Source of the DNA: Clostridiales bacterium
Lineage (GTDB): Bacteria; Bacillota; Clostridia; Oscillospirales; Acutalibacteraceae
Direction: 5' to 3'
Assembly: GCA_024690965.1 (NCBI GenBank)
Contig: JAILOG010000013.1
Span: 1 to 64,000, forward strand
Length of the DNA stretch: 64,000 nt
In this document: positions 8,632 to 16,443 of the stretch, piece after piece
Layout of the letters: each line of letters opens with the position of its first letter
How positions within the stretch are numbered: the stretch's first letter is position 1
Notes under the pieces: generated by a model
Told to the model about the DNA's origin: nothing
Database searches by the model: none
The model's input: only the letters and a program-made list of their open reading frames with translations
Made by a program: the position numbers and the translations under genes

Positions 8632-9480
8632 TTATTGTTTTGCCCCGGTTATAATTTCACAAAAGTTTTCCATAACGGAATCTTCATTTATTATTTCACC
8701 TATGCTGTCGGCTTTTATATAGCCCGATGCGGGGTTTTTGACAGAAAGTATGTTTCCTTTTATATCAGCTTCTACATCCGAGTATTCAAACGAGAGATCG
8801 GTGTCAACCATTTCGCAGTTTATAAGCTTTAACTTTTTGCAGTAGCAAAACGGCTGAGTGCCTGATATTTTGCAGTTTATAAGCGTAAGATTTTCGGAAA
8901 ACCACGCCAAATACTCACCATTTACAACGCTGTTTTTTACTGTCACGTTTTTGCTGTGCCAAAAAGCGTCTTTTGTGTCAAGTATGCTGTTTTCAATTGC
9001 GAGATTTTCTACATATTGAAAAGAGTATTTTCCCTTGAACTTTAGATTACCTATTTTTACATCTTTGCTGTCAAAAAAAATATATTCCGATGTGATATCG
9101 CAATTGTCAACTGAAATATTTTTGCATTTCCAGCCGAATTCGGCGGAAGTGACGGTACAATCACGTACAGTAATATCCGTACATTCCCTGAGTGCCTTTA
9201 CGGAATATATTTTTGTGTTTTTTATTTCTCCTTTTGCGCAATACCATATGGGAGCGCGTGCAAGCTCATCTAAATTGCTGTTTAACAGGCTGAATTTTTC
9301 TACGTGCCACAAAGGATATCTTAAAGAAAAGTCGCATTTATTCACTGTAATATCGCGAGCCTCTTTAAGCACCGATTCTCCGTCCGCGGGTCCTGCAAAT
9401 AGGCAATTAATGACTTGTGAGTGTTTTAAATTATATAAAGCCCGTTCTTTATCAAATTGCTTATCATTTATTATATTCAT
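8632..9480 (-). CDS. DUF3737 family protein, right-handed beta-helix type
   Basis: A 282-residue protein without signal peptide or membrane segment. Nearly the whole length is built from short repeats with a regular hydrophobic/polar alternation (ITVNKCDF, ISVDNCDI, VTVKNSVV, LTLINCKI, LKLINCEM), the hallmark of a pectate-lyase-like parallel beta-helix. The overall sequence, with its FAGPADGES and WHVEKF stretches, is what I recognise as DUF3737, a family of unknown function common in Firmicutes. AAGGCGG lies upstream of the ATG at 9480. It is presumably cytoplasmic. The two neighbours encode secreted dockerin proteins, but there is no evidence of a shared function. The substrate, if any, is unknown. 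Confidence 0.75.
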   Translation of the reverse strand: MNIINDKQFDKERALYNLKHSQVINCLFAGPADGESVLKEARDITVNKCDFSLRYPLWHVEKFSLLNSNLDELARAPIWYCAKGEIKNTKIYSVKALRECTDITVRDCTVTSAEFGWKCKNISVDNCDITSEYIFFDSKDVKIGNLKFKGKYSFQYVENLAIENSILDTKDAFWHSKNVTVKNSVVNGEYLAWFSENLTLINCKISGTQPFCYCKKLKLINCEMVDTDLSFEYSDVEADIKGNILSVKNPASGYIKADSIGEIINEDSVMENFCEIITGAKQ

Positions 9481-9857
9481 TAATACACCGCCTTAAAAAT
9501 CAAGCGTTTTCGCAGATATTGTAACATAAAGCAAAAGAATAAGCAAATATAATCAAATTAATTATATTAAAAAACGTGATTATTACTTGCATAAAACGCT
9601 TATTGATAAAATAATTTTTTGAAAAAACAAAAAAATTTTCAAAATCTTGTCTAAAAACGGGCACCTTATGTGTTATATATACAGCGGGCAAAAAATGTTT
9701 GATTACATAATACCGACTGACAAAGAAAATTAAAAAAAATTAAAAATTTTTTCAAAAATTTGTCTAAAAACCTATTGCTCGTGTGTTATATATACAGCGC
9801 GCAGAAAAAAAGCACGAAACACAAACTAGTTACTAATTTAATTTGGAGGAAATGAAA
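9481..9857. other. AT-rich intergenic region with duplicated promoter-like block
   Basis: This 377-base AT-rich gap separates the divergent DUF3737 and dockerin genes. Its main content is the directly repeated promoter-like block at 9647-9686 and 9760-9799. No additional gene was found. Confidence 0.6.
9647..9799 (+). promoter_or_regulatory. Two direct copies of a promoter-like block
   Basis: TTGTCTAAAAAC, then 10 bases, then TGTGTTATATATACAGCG occurs at 9647-9686 and again at 9760-9799 with identical internal spacing, 113 bases apart. Each contains an extended -10 (TGTTATATA). The TTGTCT element is too far from it (about 21 bases) for a normal -35 and may be a regulator site. The second copy ends 59 bases before the start of the next gene. 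Confidence 0.5.
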
Positions 9858-11423
9858 ATGAAAACAACAAGAAGAATTATCTCAACTATCTTGGCAGTGT
9901 GCTTACTTGCCTCACTGTGCTGCACAGCAGCGTTCGCAGATGATAAAGATTCTGCTGAAAATGAATTGGTTATAGCTATCCCCACAGTTTATGAGAACAG
10001 CGCTGCGAGCGGCGACGGCTTTATCATTATATCTGAAAACCGCGGTGAGCCCACGTCAAGATACACACTCGATAAAGATTCCGTAAAATGGTACAAGTGG
10101 GACGGCGTGAACGAAAGCACAAAGACAGAAATTACAGGTAAGCAATTTGAAGTTGGTTATGACTATGATTTTTCATTTGTAATCAATTTTGAAAAGAAGA
10201 TAGATTCTGAAATGGATCTTGACATCAAATTACAGTATGGAGACGGTAACCTGACTATCGGCGGATGCAAGCTTAACAATATAGATATGCACGATACTTA
10301 TTGTGCAGTATACGGTAGCACGGGAACTCTCGTCAATGAATCTTCCGTTGTAGGTGTAGACACAGACAGTAACTGGGATGACGGGAACAGTATAATCATA
10401 GGCGGCGTAAATGTATATATGTCAAATCTCCCCCAAGTAGGCATGAAGATCGACGAAGCTTCACAGGGTATATTCGCTTGCGACGGCGCTGTTATAGTTG
10501 ATTCCGTAGCATGGTTAAAGAAAAACCCTGAATATGTACACGTAGAGGAAACCATATCCGATAACGGCAGCTCTTCAACAGAAGGCGGCGCTTACAACGT
10601 TTCCAAGTATATTCCCGTTACAGAAGAAGTATTCGGCAAGGATACTTACGCGGTTGATATAGTTCTCAGAGCTGATAAAGATGTAGCTGTTTTTGCGGAT
10701 TACTTAATTGCAACCGTAAACGGAATGCAGGCAGCAGACGTTGAAATGAAGGGCAGAGACACATGTATCGTAACATTTGAATTTTGGGAGCTTTCAGACG
10801 CTGTTTATTTGAACATTGAAACAGCTGAGCCAATGGTAGGCGCCATCGCTTCCAACATGGCTTATATAGCTAACTTCAACAGCAATTATTACATCGACCG
10901 CAACACAGTAGAATGGTATCGTTTCGCTCCCGAAGACGAAAACCTTACCCACGCCGAGTTGGTTACCGGCAAAGAGTTTGAGTTCGGATACAGATACGCA
11001 ATAGAGCTTTATATAGGAGTTCTTTCCGAGGACAATGTAGCAGAGGACGCAAAGCTTCACATTTTGATTAACGGCCGAGATGTAGAGTACACCTATACAA
11101 AAGAAGATAAGAGCATGATAAGAGTATACTATGTATACGATGCGTACGATATGGTAAATGTAGACGGCGACCAGGCAGAGGGCGTTGATGGTGCCGCTCC
11201 TGCATACAAGATTATGGACAGCGTTACAGTAGGCGATTTGTCAGGTGACAAAAAAGTTGAAATGACAGACGTAGTTGAGCTTCAAAGAATAATTGCCAAA
11301 CTGGCTGAAATTACAAACTCCGCTGACAGACTCGCTGCCGATACAAACGGTGACGGCATAATAAACATGGAAGACGTAACAACAATGCAAAAATATGTTG
11401 CAAAGCTTATTGAAAAGCTGTAA
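9858..11423 (+). CDS. Secreted dockerin protein with a duplicated domain of unknown function
   Basis: 521 residues. The ATG at 9858 is chosen because GGAGG (9845-9849) is 8 bases away; the ATG at 9852 is too close. A signal peptide is present (RRIISTILAVCLLASLCC). Two related segments follow: near the N-terminus YTLDKDSVKWYKW... TGKQFEVGYDYDF, and near residues 340-400 YYIDRNTVEWYRF... TGKEFEFGYRYAI. They share D-[KR]-[DN]-[ST]-V-[KE]-W-Y and T-G-K-[QE]-F-E-x-G-Y and look like an internal duplication. The C-terminus is a type I dockerin (VGDLSGDKKVEMTD, AADTNGDGIINMED). No enzyme motif was seen, so it may bind carbohydrate or protein. It is transcribed alone, from the duplicated promoter block. 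Confidence 0.85.
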   Translation: MKTTRRIISTILAVCLLASLCCTAAFADDKDSAENELVIAIPTVYENSAASGDGFIIISENRGEPTSRYTLDKDSVKWYKWDGVNESTKTEITGKQFEVGYDYDFSFVINFEKKIDSEMDLDIKLQYGDGNLTIGGCKLNNIDMHDTYCAVYGSTGTLVNESSVVGVDTDSNWDDGNSIIIGGVNVYMSNLPQVGMKIDEASQGIFACDGAVIVDSVAWLKKNPEYVHVEETISDNGSSSTEGGAYNVSKYIPVTEEVFGKDTYAVDIVLRADKDVAVFADYLIATVNGMQAADVEMKGRDTCIVTFEFWELSDAVYLNIETAEPMVGAIASNMAYIANFNSNYYIDRNTVEWYRFAPEDENLTHAELVTGKEFEFGYRYAIELYIGVLSEDNVAEDAKLHILINGRDVEYTYTKEDKSMIRVYYVYDAYDMVNVDGDQAEGVDGAAPAYKIMDSVTVGDLSGDKKVEMTDVVELQRIIAKLAEITNSADRLAADTNGDGIINMEDVTTMQKYVAKLIEKL

Positions 11424-11463
11424 GAATTTTTCCTTTCGTTAAGATATAATATATAAAACCGCG

Positions 11464-11497
11464 GCGGCAGGCTCCCGATAAAAAGGGCGCCTGCCGC
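11464..11497 (+). terminator. Hairpin after the dockerin gene
   Basis: GCGGCAGGC (11464-11472) pairs with GCCTGCCGC (11489-11497), extended by CCC/GGG. There is no clear T-tract, so it may act as a weak terminator or a 3' end stabiliser. Confidence 0.5.
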
Positions 11498-11521
11498 TGT
11501 GGTGTATATGTTTAAAATACG

Positions 11522-11544
11522 AGCCGCCCCATATCGGAGCGGCT
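11522..11544. repeat. 23-bp hairpin repeat, copy 1, beyond the HEPN gene
   Basis: A 23-base stretch starting AGCCGCCCC and ending GGAGCGGCT, identical to 12538-12560. It forms a 6-bp stem AGCCGC/GCGGCT extended past a mismatch. On the minus strand it follows the HEPN stop codon by about 50 bases and is followed by CGTATTTTA, so it may terminate the HEPN transcript. Confidence 0.7.
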
Positions 11545-11596
11545 GTCACTGTAATACTTATTAACTTTCTTGCCCGGAGGACAGATAAAAACTCGC

Positions 11597-12001
11597 CTAT
11601 ACTATATTGTTTTTACTCAAATACTGTTTGATGGTTTCAACTATCATACTTGCATTTTTTAGCTGGCGTTCTGCTTCATCTTTTGAAACAATATAGAAAT
11701 CATCGTAATCACTTGCTGAACGCACACGAAACAGTGATGATATAGAGTCGGATATTTCTTTGTTAAATAAATCTGTTTTTAAATAATTCTCTCTGAATTT
11801 AGCGATAATACCGGAATGCTTTTTGGAATCAAATCCGTCTAAGATCAAAACGGCACGCATAGCGTGAAATGCCGCACAATATGCTCGGTTAGCGGTCCCT
11901 TTCCACTCGTGCGCTTCGTTTAACAGATTCGCTTCACGTAAGCAATCTTGCGAATGAATTATGCGCGCACGGGATAAGTTTTTTAAATCTTCATTATGCA
12001 A
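11597..12001 (-). CDS. HEPN domain protein (toxin-type partner of MNT)
   Basis: A 134-residue HEPN-domain protein. The start is a TTG at 12001, 8 bases after a strong GGGAGGG; it overlaps the end of the nucleotidyltransferase gene by 8 bases, so the two are translationally coupled. The segment NRAYCAAFHAMRAVL matches the classic HEPN helix, and RSASDYDDFY is the typical second motif of families paired with minimal nucleotidyltransferases. In known pairs the HEPN partner can be an RNase toxin neutralised by the nucleotidyltransferase, often by AMPylation. The canonical RxxxxxxH RNase motif is not seen, so toxicity is uncertain. The pair sits between two copies of a 23-bp hairpin. Confidence 0.85.
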   Translation of the reverse strand: MHNEDLKNLSRARIIHSQDCLREANLLNEAHEWKGTANRAYCAAFHAMRAVLILDGFDSKKHSGIIAKFRENYLKTDLFNKEISDSISSLFRVRSASDYDDFYIVSKDEAERQLKNASMIVETIKQYLSKNNIV

Positions 12002-12338
12002 TCTTTATTCCCTCCCGTTCAATATTCTGATAAAAGGGTAATGTGGAAGCATACCTCATATATGTTTCTTTATCTTTTTCAATCGCCGAGATAACCAATC
12101 CGTATTTCAGCAGCAGATCACCACACAAGGCATCAATACGTGTACGGTATTCCGATATGCTTTCTGCCGGAAGATCGACAAGAATCATGATATCTATGTC
12201 AGAGTCATCATCGTAATCGCCTCTTGCGTAAGAGCCGAAAAGAATAACGGAATAAAGCCTGTCACCGAATACTTTTTTGGATTCAAGTGCGACAGTACTC
12301 AAAATTTCGTCTAACTGACTTTTTGTACACATATTCAT
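11994..12338 (-). CDS. MNT-type nucleotidyltransferase (antitoxin-like)
   Basis: A 114-residue minimal nucleotidyltransferase. The ATG at 12338 is assigned; an in-frame ATG at 12332 fits the GTGAGG ribosome site equally well. The open frame extends upstream to 12548, but without a ribosome site and beyond the promoter. The catalytic signature is complete: GSYARGDYDDDSDIDIMI contains G-S-x-A-R-G and the D-x-D metal pair. This family transfers nucleotides and, in HEPN pairs, can modify and silence the partner. Gene order, MNT first then HEPN with an 8-base overlap, is the standard module. The promoter lies 22 bases upstream. It could instead be a stress or defence module of unknown target. Confidence 0.85.
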   Translation of the reverse strand: MNMCTKSQLDEILSTVALESKKVFGDRLYSVILFGSYARGDYDDDSDIDIMILVDLPAESISEYRTRIDALCGDLLLKYGLVISAIEKDKETYMRYASTLPFYQNIEREGIKIA

Positions 12339-12359
12339 CGCCTCACTTTCCTCATATTT

Positions 12360-12388
12360 ATTATAATCATAAATAGCAAAAAAATCAA
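12360..12388 (-). promoter_or_regulatory. Promoter of the MNT-HEPN module
   Basis: On the minus strand TTGATT, 17 bases, TATAAT. It begins transcription about 14 bases before the MNT start, which supports the short form of that gene. Confidence 0.7.
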
Positions 12389-12526
12389 TATTCATATATA
12401 CTTGTTTTTTACAATTTTGGATTCGCGAAGCTTTTAAATGCTCGCTTGAGCCACCGCAATTCCACACTCCACACCCCGCTCTGAATAACTTCACACGAGC
12501 AAGTCTTTTGTTAAGTTGCGTGATGT

Positions 12527-12560
12527 AAAAAAACTCAAGCCGCCCCATATCGGAGCGGCT
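12527..12560 (-). terminator. PFOR terminator; contains copy 2 of the 23-bp hairpin repeat
   Basis: 12538-12560 is identical to 11522-11544. Read on the minus strand, the hairpin is followed by TTGAGTTTTTTT and lies 30 bases after the PFOR stop, so it is a good intrinsic terminator. Confidence 0.75.
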
Positions 12561-12590
12561 CTGCTTTTATATTATTAAATTTTTCGTTAA

Positions 12591-15500
12591 TTATTTGTCA
12601 GCCATTTTTACGAAATGCTCGTATTTGCTTTCGGCTGTCTTTTCCGCCTTTGTGAACAGCTCTTCTACCTTTTCGGGGAAGCTGCGCGTGAGCGAGCTGT
12701 AACGGCTTTCACCCATGATGAAGTCACGGTAGCTTGCGCTCGGCGCCTTGCTGTCAAGTGTGAAGGGGTTCTTGCCTTCTGCCTTGAGAGCCGGATTGTA
12801 TCTGAAGCAATGCCAGTAACCTGCGTCTACAGCCTTCTTCATTTCCTTTTGGCAATTTGCCATGCCGCCCTTGATGCTGTGCATTTCACAAGGCGCGTAG
12901 CCGATAATAAGTGACGGACCGTGATAAGCCTCAGCCTCTTTTATAGCCTTTAAGGTCTGGTTCTGGTCTGCGCCCATTGCTATCTGCGCAACGTAGATGT
13001 AGCCGTAGCTCATTGCTATGTCCGCGAGGCTCTTTTTGGCTATTGCTTTACCTGCGGAAGCAAACTGTGCAACCTGACCTATCTGAGAAGCCTTGGAAGC
13101 TTGTCCGCCTGTGTTGGAGTAAACCTCGGTATCAAATACCATTACGTTTACATCCTCACCCGATGCCAATACATGGTCAAGTCCGCCGAAGCCGATGTCA
13201 TATGCCCAACCGTCGCCGCCGAATATCCATACAGACTTCTTGGAGAGATATTCCTTATTGTTGAGGATATCTTTGCGGAGCTCACAATCGCAATCGAGAG
13301 CCTCAAGCTCCGCGACGAGCTTCTTTGTAGCCTCCGCGTTTTCCTTGCCGTCCTCAAGAGTATCGAGATATCCGTTGCAGGCAGCCTTGACAGACTCGGA
13401 AACCTTTTCGGAAGCAGCTATCTCTTTAACCTTTTCAATAAGACGGTTTCTTATTGCCTTTTGACCGAAGTACATGCCGAGACCGTGCTCCGCGTTGTCT
13501 TCAAACAGGCTGTTTGCCCACGCGGGACCGTGACCGTCCTTGTTAACGGTGTACGGTGATGTAGCGGCGGGACCGCCCCATATTGATGAACAACCTGTTG
13601 CGTTTGAAATATACATTCTGTCACCGAAGAGCTGTGTGATAAGCCTTGCGTAAGATGTTTCGGCACAGCCTGCGCATGAGCCTGAGAACTCAAGCAACGG
13701 CTTTTTAAACTGGCTGTTGATAACTGTGGGATTATCTGTCAGCTCTTTCTTTTCAGATACCTTAGCTACGCAATAATCAAATACAGCCTGCTGATCCTCT
13801 TGTGTCTCACGCGGTACCATCTTGAGCGATTCTGTGGGACAAACGCCTATGCAGACGCCGCATCCCATACAATCCATGGGGGATATCGCGAGTGTGTATT
13901 TATAATCTGTTTTAACGATAGGCTTCTCCGCAACCTTCATATTTGCGGGAGCTGTCTTTAATTCTTCTTCATTGAGAGCGAAAGGACGAATCGTAGCGTG
14001 CGGACATACGAATGAGCACTTGTTACACTTTGCGCAAGTCTTTTCATTCCACTCAGGTACCATAACGGCAACGCCGCGCTTCTCATAAGCAGACGCGCCA
14101 TGCTCAAATGTACCGTCTACATGATCCATGAAAGCGGATACAGGGAGGCTGTCACCGTCCATCTTGCCAACGGGTGTAAGAATGTTGTCTACCATCTTAA
14201 CAAGCTTTTCGGGACCTACGTTCTTAACTGCCTTTACATCATCCTCAGCGTTTGCCCAATCCGCGGGAACATCTATTTTAACAAATGCGGAAACACCCGC
14301 GTCTATAGCCTTGTGGTTCATATCAACAACATCTTGTCCTTTTTTGAGGTAAGATTTTGTTGCGGCATCCTTCATATACTGTACAGCTTCTTCAATAGGC
14401 ATAACCTTTGCGAGAGCGAAGAAAGCGGCCTGAAGGATAGTATTTGTACGCTTGCCCATACCTATTTGTGCGGCAAGGTCGATAGCGTTAACTGTGTAAA
14501 GCTGGATATTGTTCTTTGCGATATATCTCTTTGTTTCGGCGTTCAAATGCTTTGAAAGCTCGTCCTTATCCCACTGGCAGTTGATAAGGAATACGCCGCC
14601 GGGCTTAACGTCATTAACCATCTTGTAACCCTTGAGAACATAAGACGGGTTATGACAGGCTACAAAGTCAGCTTTGTTGATATAATAGGGGCTCTTTATC
14701 TGCTTGTCGCCAAAGCGCAGGTGAGATATAGTTATACCGCCTGTCTTTTTAGAGTCATATTGGAAATATGCCTGAACATACTTGTTTGTGTGGTCACCGA
14801 TGATCTTTATGGAGTTCTTGTTTGCGCCGACAGTACCGTCGCCGCCGAGTCCCCAGAACTTACACTCTATAGTGCCCTGTGCCGCTGTGTTCGGAGCGGG
14901 TTTTTCTTCAAGTGAAAGATGTGTAACGTCATCATTGATGCCGAGCGTAAAGTGAAGCTTCGCGTCGTCTTTTTTAAGCTCGTCATATACCGCGAATATG
15001 CTTGAAGGCGGTGTGTCTTTAGAACCTAAGCCGTATCTGCCGCCGATAACTTTAATGCCGTTTCTGCCCATCTCGTTAAGAGCAGTAACAACATCGAGAT
15101 ACAAAGGCTCGCCCAATGCGCCGGGCTCTTTTGTTCTGTCAAGAACGGCGATGGTTTTTGCGGTTGCGGGGATAGCTTCCGCAAGTCTTTTCGCGGAGAA
15201 AGGACGGTAAAGTCTTACCTTAACAAGACCAACCTTTTCTCCCTGAGCCATAAGATAATCTATAACCTCTTCGGCAACGTCGCAGATAGAGCCCATAGCA
15301 ACTATAACTCTCTCTGCGTCCGGCGCGCCGTAGTAGTTGAATAATTTATAATCGGTGCCGAGCTTTTCGTTAACCTTACCCATATATTCTTCAACTATTT
15401 CGGGAACCTTGTCGTAATACTCGTTACAAGCTTCTCTGTGCTGGAAGAATATATCGCCGTTTTCGTGTGAACCGCGCATTACGGGACGTTCGGGGTTTAA

Positions 15501-16121
15501 AGCTCTCTTTCTGAAAGCGTCTACCGCGTCCATATCGCACATTTCTTTGAGATCTTCATAATCCCAAACTTCTATCTTTTGAATTTCGTGTGATGTACGG
15601 AAACCGTCAAAGAAGTTGATAAACGGAACCCTGCCTTTTATAGCCGACAAATGAGCTACCGCGGACAAGTCCATAACCTCTTGCGGATTTGTTTCGGCGA
15701 GCATCGCGAATCCTGTCTGACGGCAGGCGTAAACGTCTGAGTGGTCACCGAAAATATTAAGTGCGTGAGAAGCCACGCATCTTGCGGATACATGGAAAAC
15801 AGCCGGTAACAATTCGCCGGCGATCTTATACATATTAGGTATCATCAAAAGCAAGCCTTGAGAGGCGGTGTAAGTAGCGGTCAACGCGCCCGCTGCAAGC
15901 GAGCCGTGAACCGTACCCGCGGCTCCTGCTTCAGATTCCATCTCGATAACATCAACTGTTGTACCGAAGATGTTTTTAAGTCCCTTAGCCGACCACTGGT
16001 CTACATAGTCTGCCATTGGGCTGGACGGTGTAATGGGGTAGATGCCTGCTACCTCGGTAAACGCATACGCAACGTGCGCGGCGGCGTTGTTACCGTCCAT
16101 TGTTTTCATTTTTCTGGACAT
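12591..16121 (-). CDS. nifJ: Pyruvate:ferredoxin (flavodoxin) oxidoreductase, single chain
   Basis: This 1176-residue enzyme converts pyruvate and CoA to acetyl-CoA, CO2 and reduced ferredoxin in the cytoplasm, central to fermentative energy metabolism in anaerobes. The ATG at 16121 follows AAGGAGG by 8 bases; the open frame extends further but without support. The N-terminal domain carries GIYPITPSSPMADYVD. The ferredoxin-like region holds two [4Fe-4S] motifs (CNKCSFVCP and CMGCGVCIGVCP). The C-terminal thiamine-diphosphate domain has GDGWAYDIGFGGLDH and VYSNTGGQASKAS. The length equals that of the usual single-chain enzyme. It is transcribed alone from its own promoter to the terminator at 12527. 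The protein is complete. Confidence 0.97.
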   Translation of the reverse strand: MSRKMKTMDGNNAAAHVAYAFTEVAGIYPITPSSPMADYVDQWSAKGLKNIFGTTVDVIEMESEAGAAGTVHGSLAAGALTATYTASQGLLLMIPNMYKIAGELLPAVFHVSARCVASHALNIFGDHSDVYACRQTGFAMLAETNPQEVMDLSAVAHLSAIKGRVPFINFFDGFRTSHEIQKIEVWDYEDLKEMCDMDAVDAFRKRALNPERPVMRGSHENGDIFFQHREACNEYYDKVPEIVEEYMGKVNEKLGTDYKLFNYYGAPDAERVIVAMGSICDVAEEVIDYLMAQGEKVGLVKVRLYRPFSAKRLAEAIPATAKTIAVLDRTKEPGALGEPLYLDVVTALNEMGRNGIKVIGGRYGLGSKDTPPSSIFAVYDELKKDDAKLHFTLGINDDVTHLSLEEKPAPNTAAQGTIECKFWGLGGDGTVGANKNSIKIIGDHTNKYVQAYFQYDSKKTGGITISHLRFGDKQIKSPYYINKADFVACHNPSYVLKGYKMVNDVKPGGVFLINCQWDKDELSKHLNAETKRYIAKNNIQLYTVNAIDLAAQIGMGKRTNTILQAAFFALAKVMPIEEAVQYMKDAATKSYLKKGQDVVDMNHKAIDAGVSAFVKIDVPADWANAEDDVKAVKNVGPEKLVKMVDNILTPVGKMDGDSLPVSAFMDHVDGTFEHGASAYEKRGVAVMVPEWNEKTCAKCNKCSFVCPHATIRPFALNEEELKTAPANMKVAEKPIVKTDYKYTLAISPMDCMGCGVCIGVCPTESLKMVPRETQEDQQAVFDYCVAKVSEKKELTDNPTVINSQFKKPLLEFSGSCAGCAETSYARLITQLFGDRMYISNATGCSSIWGGPAATSPYTVNKDGHGPAWANSLFEDNAEHGLGMYFGQKAIRNRLIEKVKEIAASEKVSESVKAACNGYLDTLEDGKENAEATKKLVAELEALDCDCELRKDILNNKEYLSKKSVWIFGGDGWAYDIGFGGLDHVLASGEDVNVMVFDTEVYSNTGGQASKASQIGQVAQFASAGKAIAKKSLADIAMSYGYIYVAQIAMGADQNQTLKAIKEAEAYHGPSLIIGYAPCEMHSIKGGMANCQKEMKKAVDAGYWHCFRYNPALKAEGKNPFTLDSKAPSASYRDFIMGESRYSSLTRSFPEKVEELFTKAEKTAESKYEHFVKMADK

Positions 16122-16216
16122 GGTGTATTCCTCCTTATTATTTATGCGTCGCTCAAGTAAAAAGCGGCGACAGCACGATTTATAATTACATATACAAACA
16201 GTATCGTACTCAATAA

Positions 16217-16245
16217 ATTCTATCACTTTTTAGGCGTTGTGTAAA
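16217..16245 (-). promoter_or_regulatory. Promoter of the PFOR gene
   Basis: On the minus strand TTTACA, 17 bases, TAGAAT, with TGA just before the -10 (extended -10). The leader is about 90 bases. Confidence 0.65.
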
Positions 16246-16356
16246 TAGTAATTTGTTAATTTTTCGTCAATTTTTGTAAAGACATAAATTTTTAAAAAAA
16301 TTACAAAATTTCAAATTTTTTACAAAAAAATCAAACTAAAAATATTGTGAAATTAC

Positions 16357-16385
16357 TTGAATTTATGTACCGCAGTTGATATTAT
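16357..16385 (+). promoter_or_regulatory. Promoter of the dockerin protease gene
   Basis: TTGAAT, 17 bases, TATTAT; the -10 is also preceded by TGA (extended -10). It places the transcript start near 16392 and supports the start codon at 16444. Confidence 0.65.
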
Positions 16386-16443
16386 ATAAAAGAAGATTTG
16401 TATAATGTTTAATTGTAAGCCTTACAAAAAGGGGATAGATATT

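Larger units (their letters stand above)
16122..16443. other. Divergent promoter region, PFOR and protease genes
   Basis: About 320 AT-rich bases hold the PFOR promoter on the minus strand and the protease promoter on the plus strand. Long A and T runs between 16260 and 16345 could be bent DNA. No other feature was seen. Confidence 0.55.

Noticed and set aside
11994-12548. Longer form of the nucleotidyltransferase (184 residues)
   Set aside because: The extra 70 codons overlap the promoter at 12360 and lack a ribosome site, and the family usually starts near the chosen Met.
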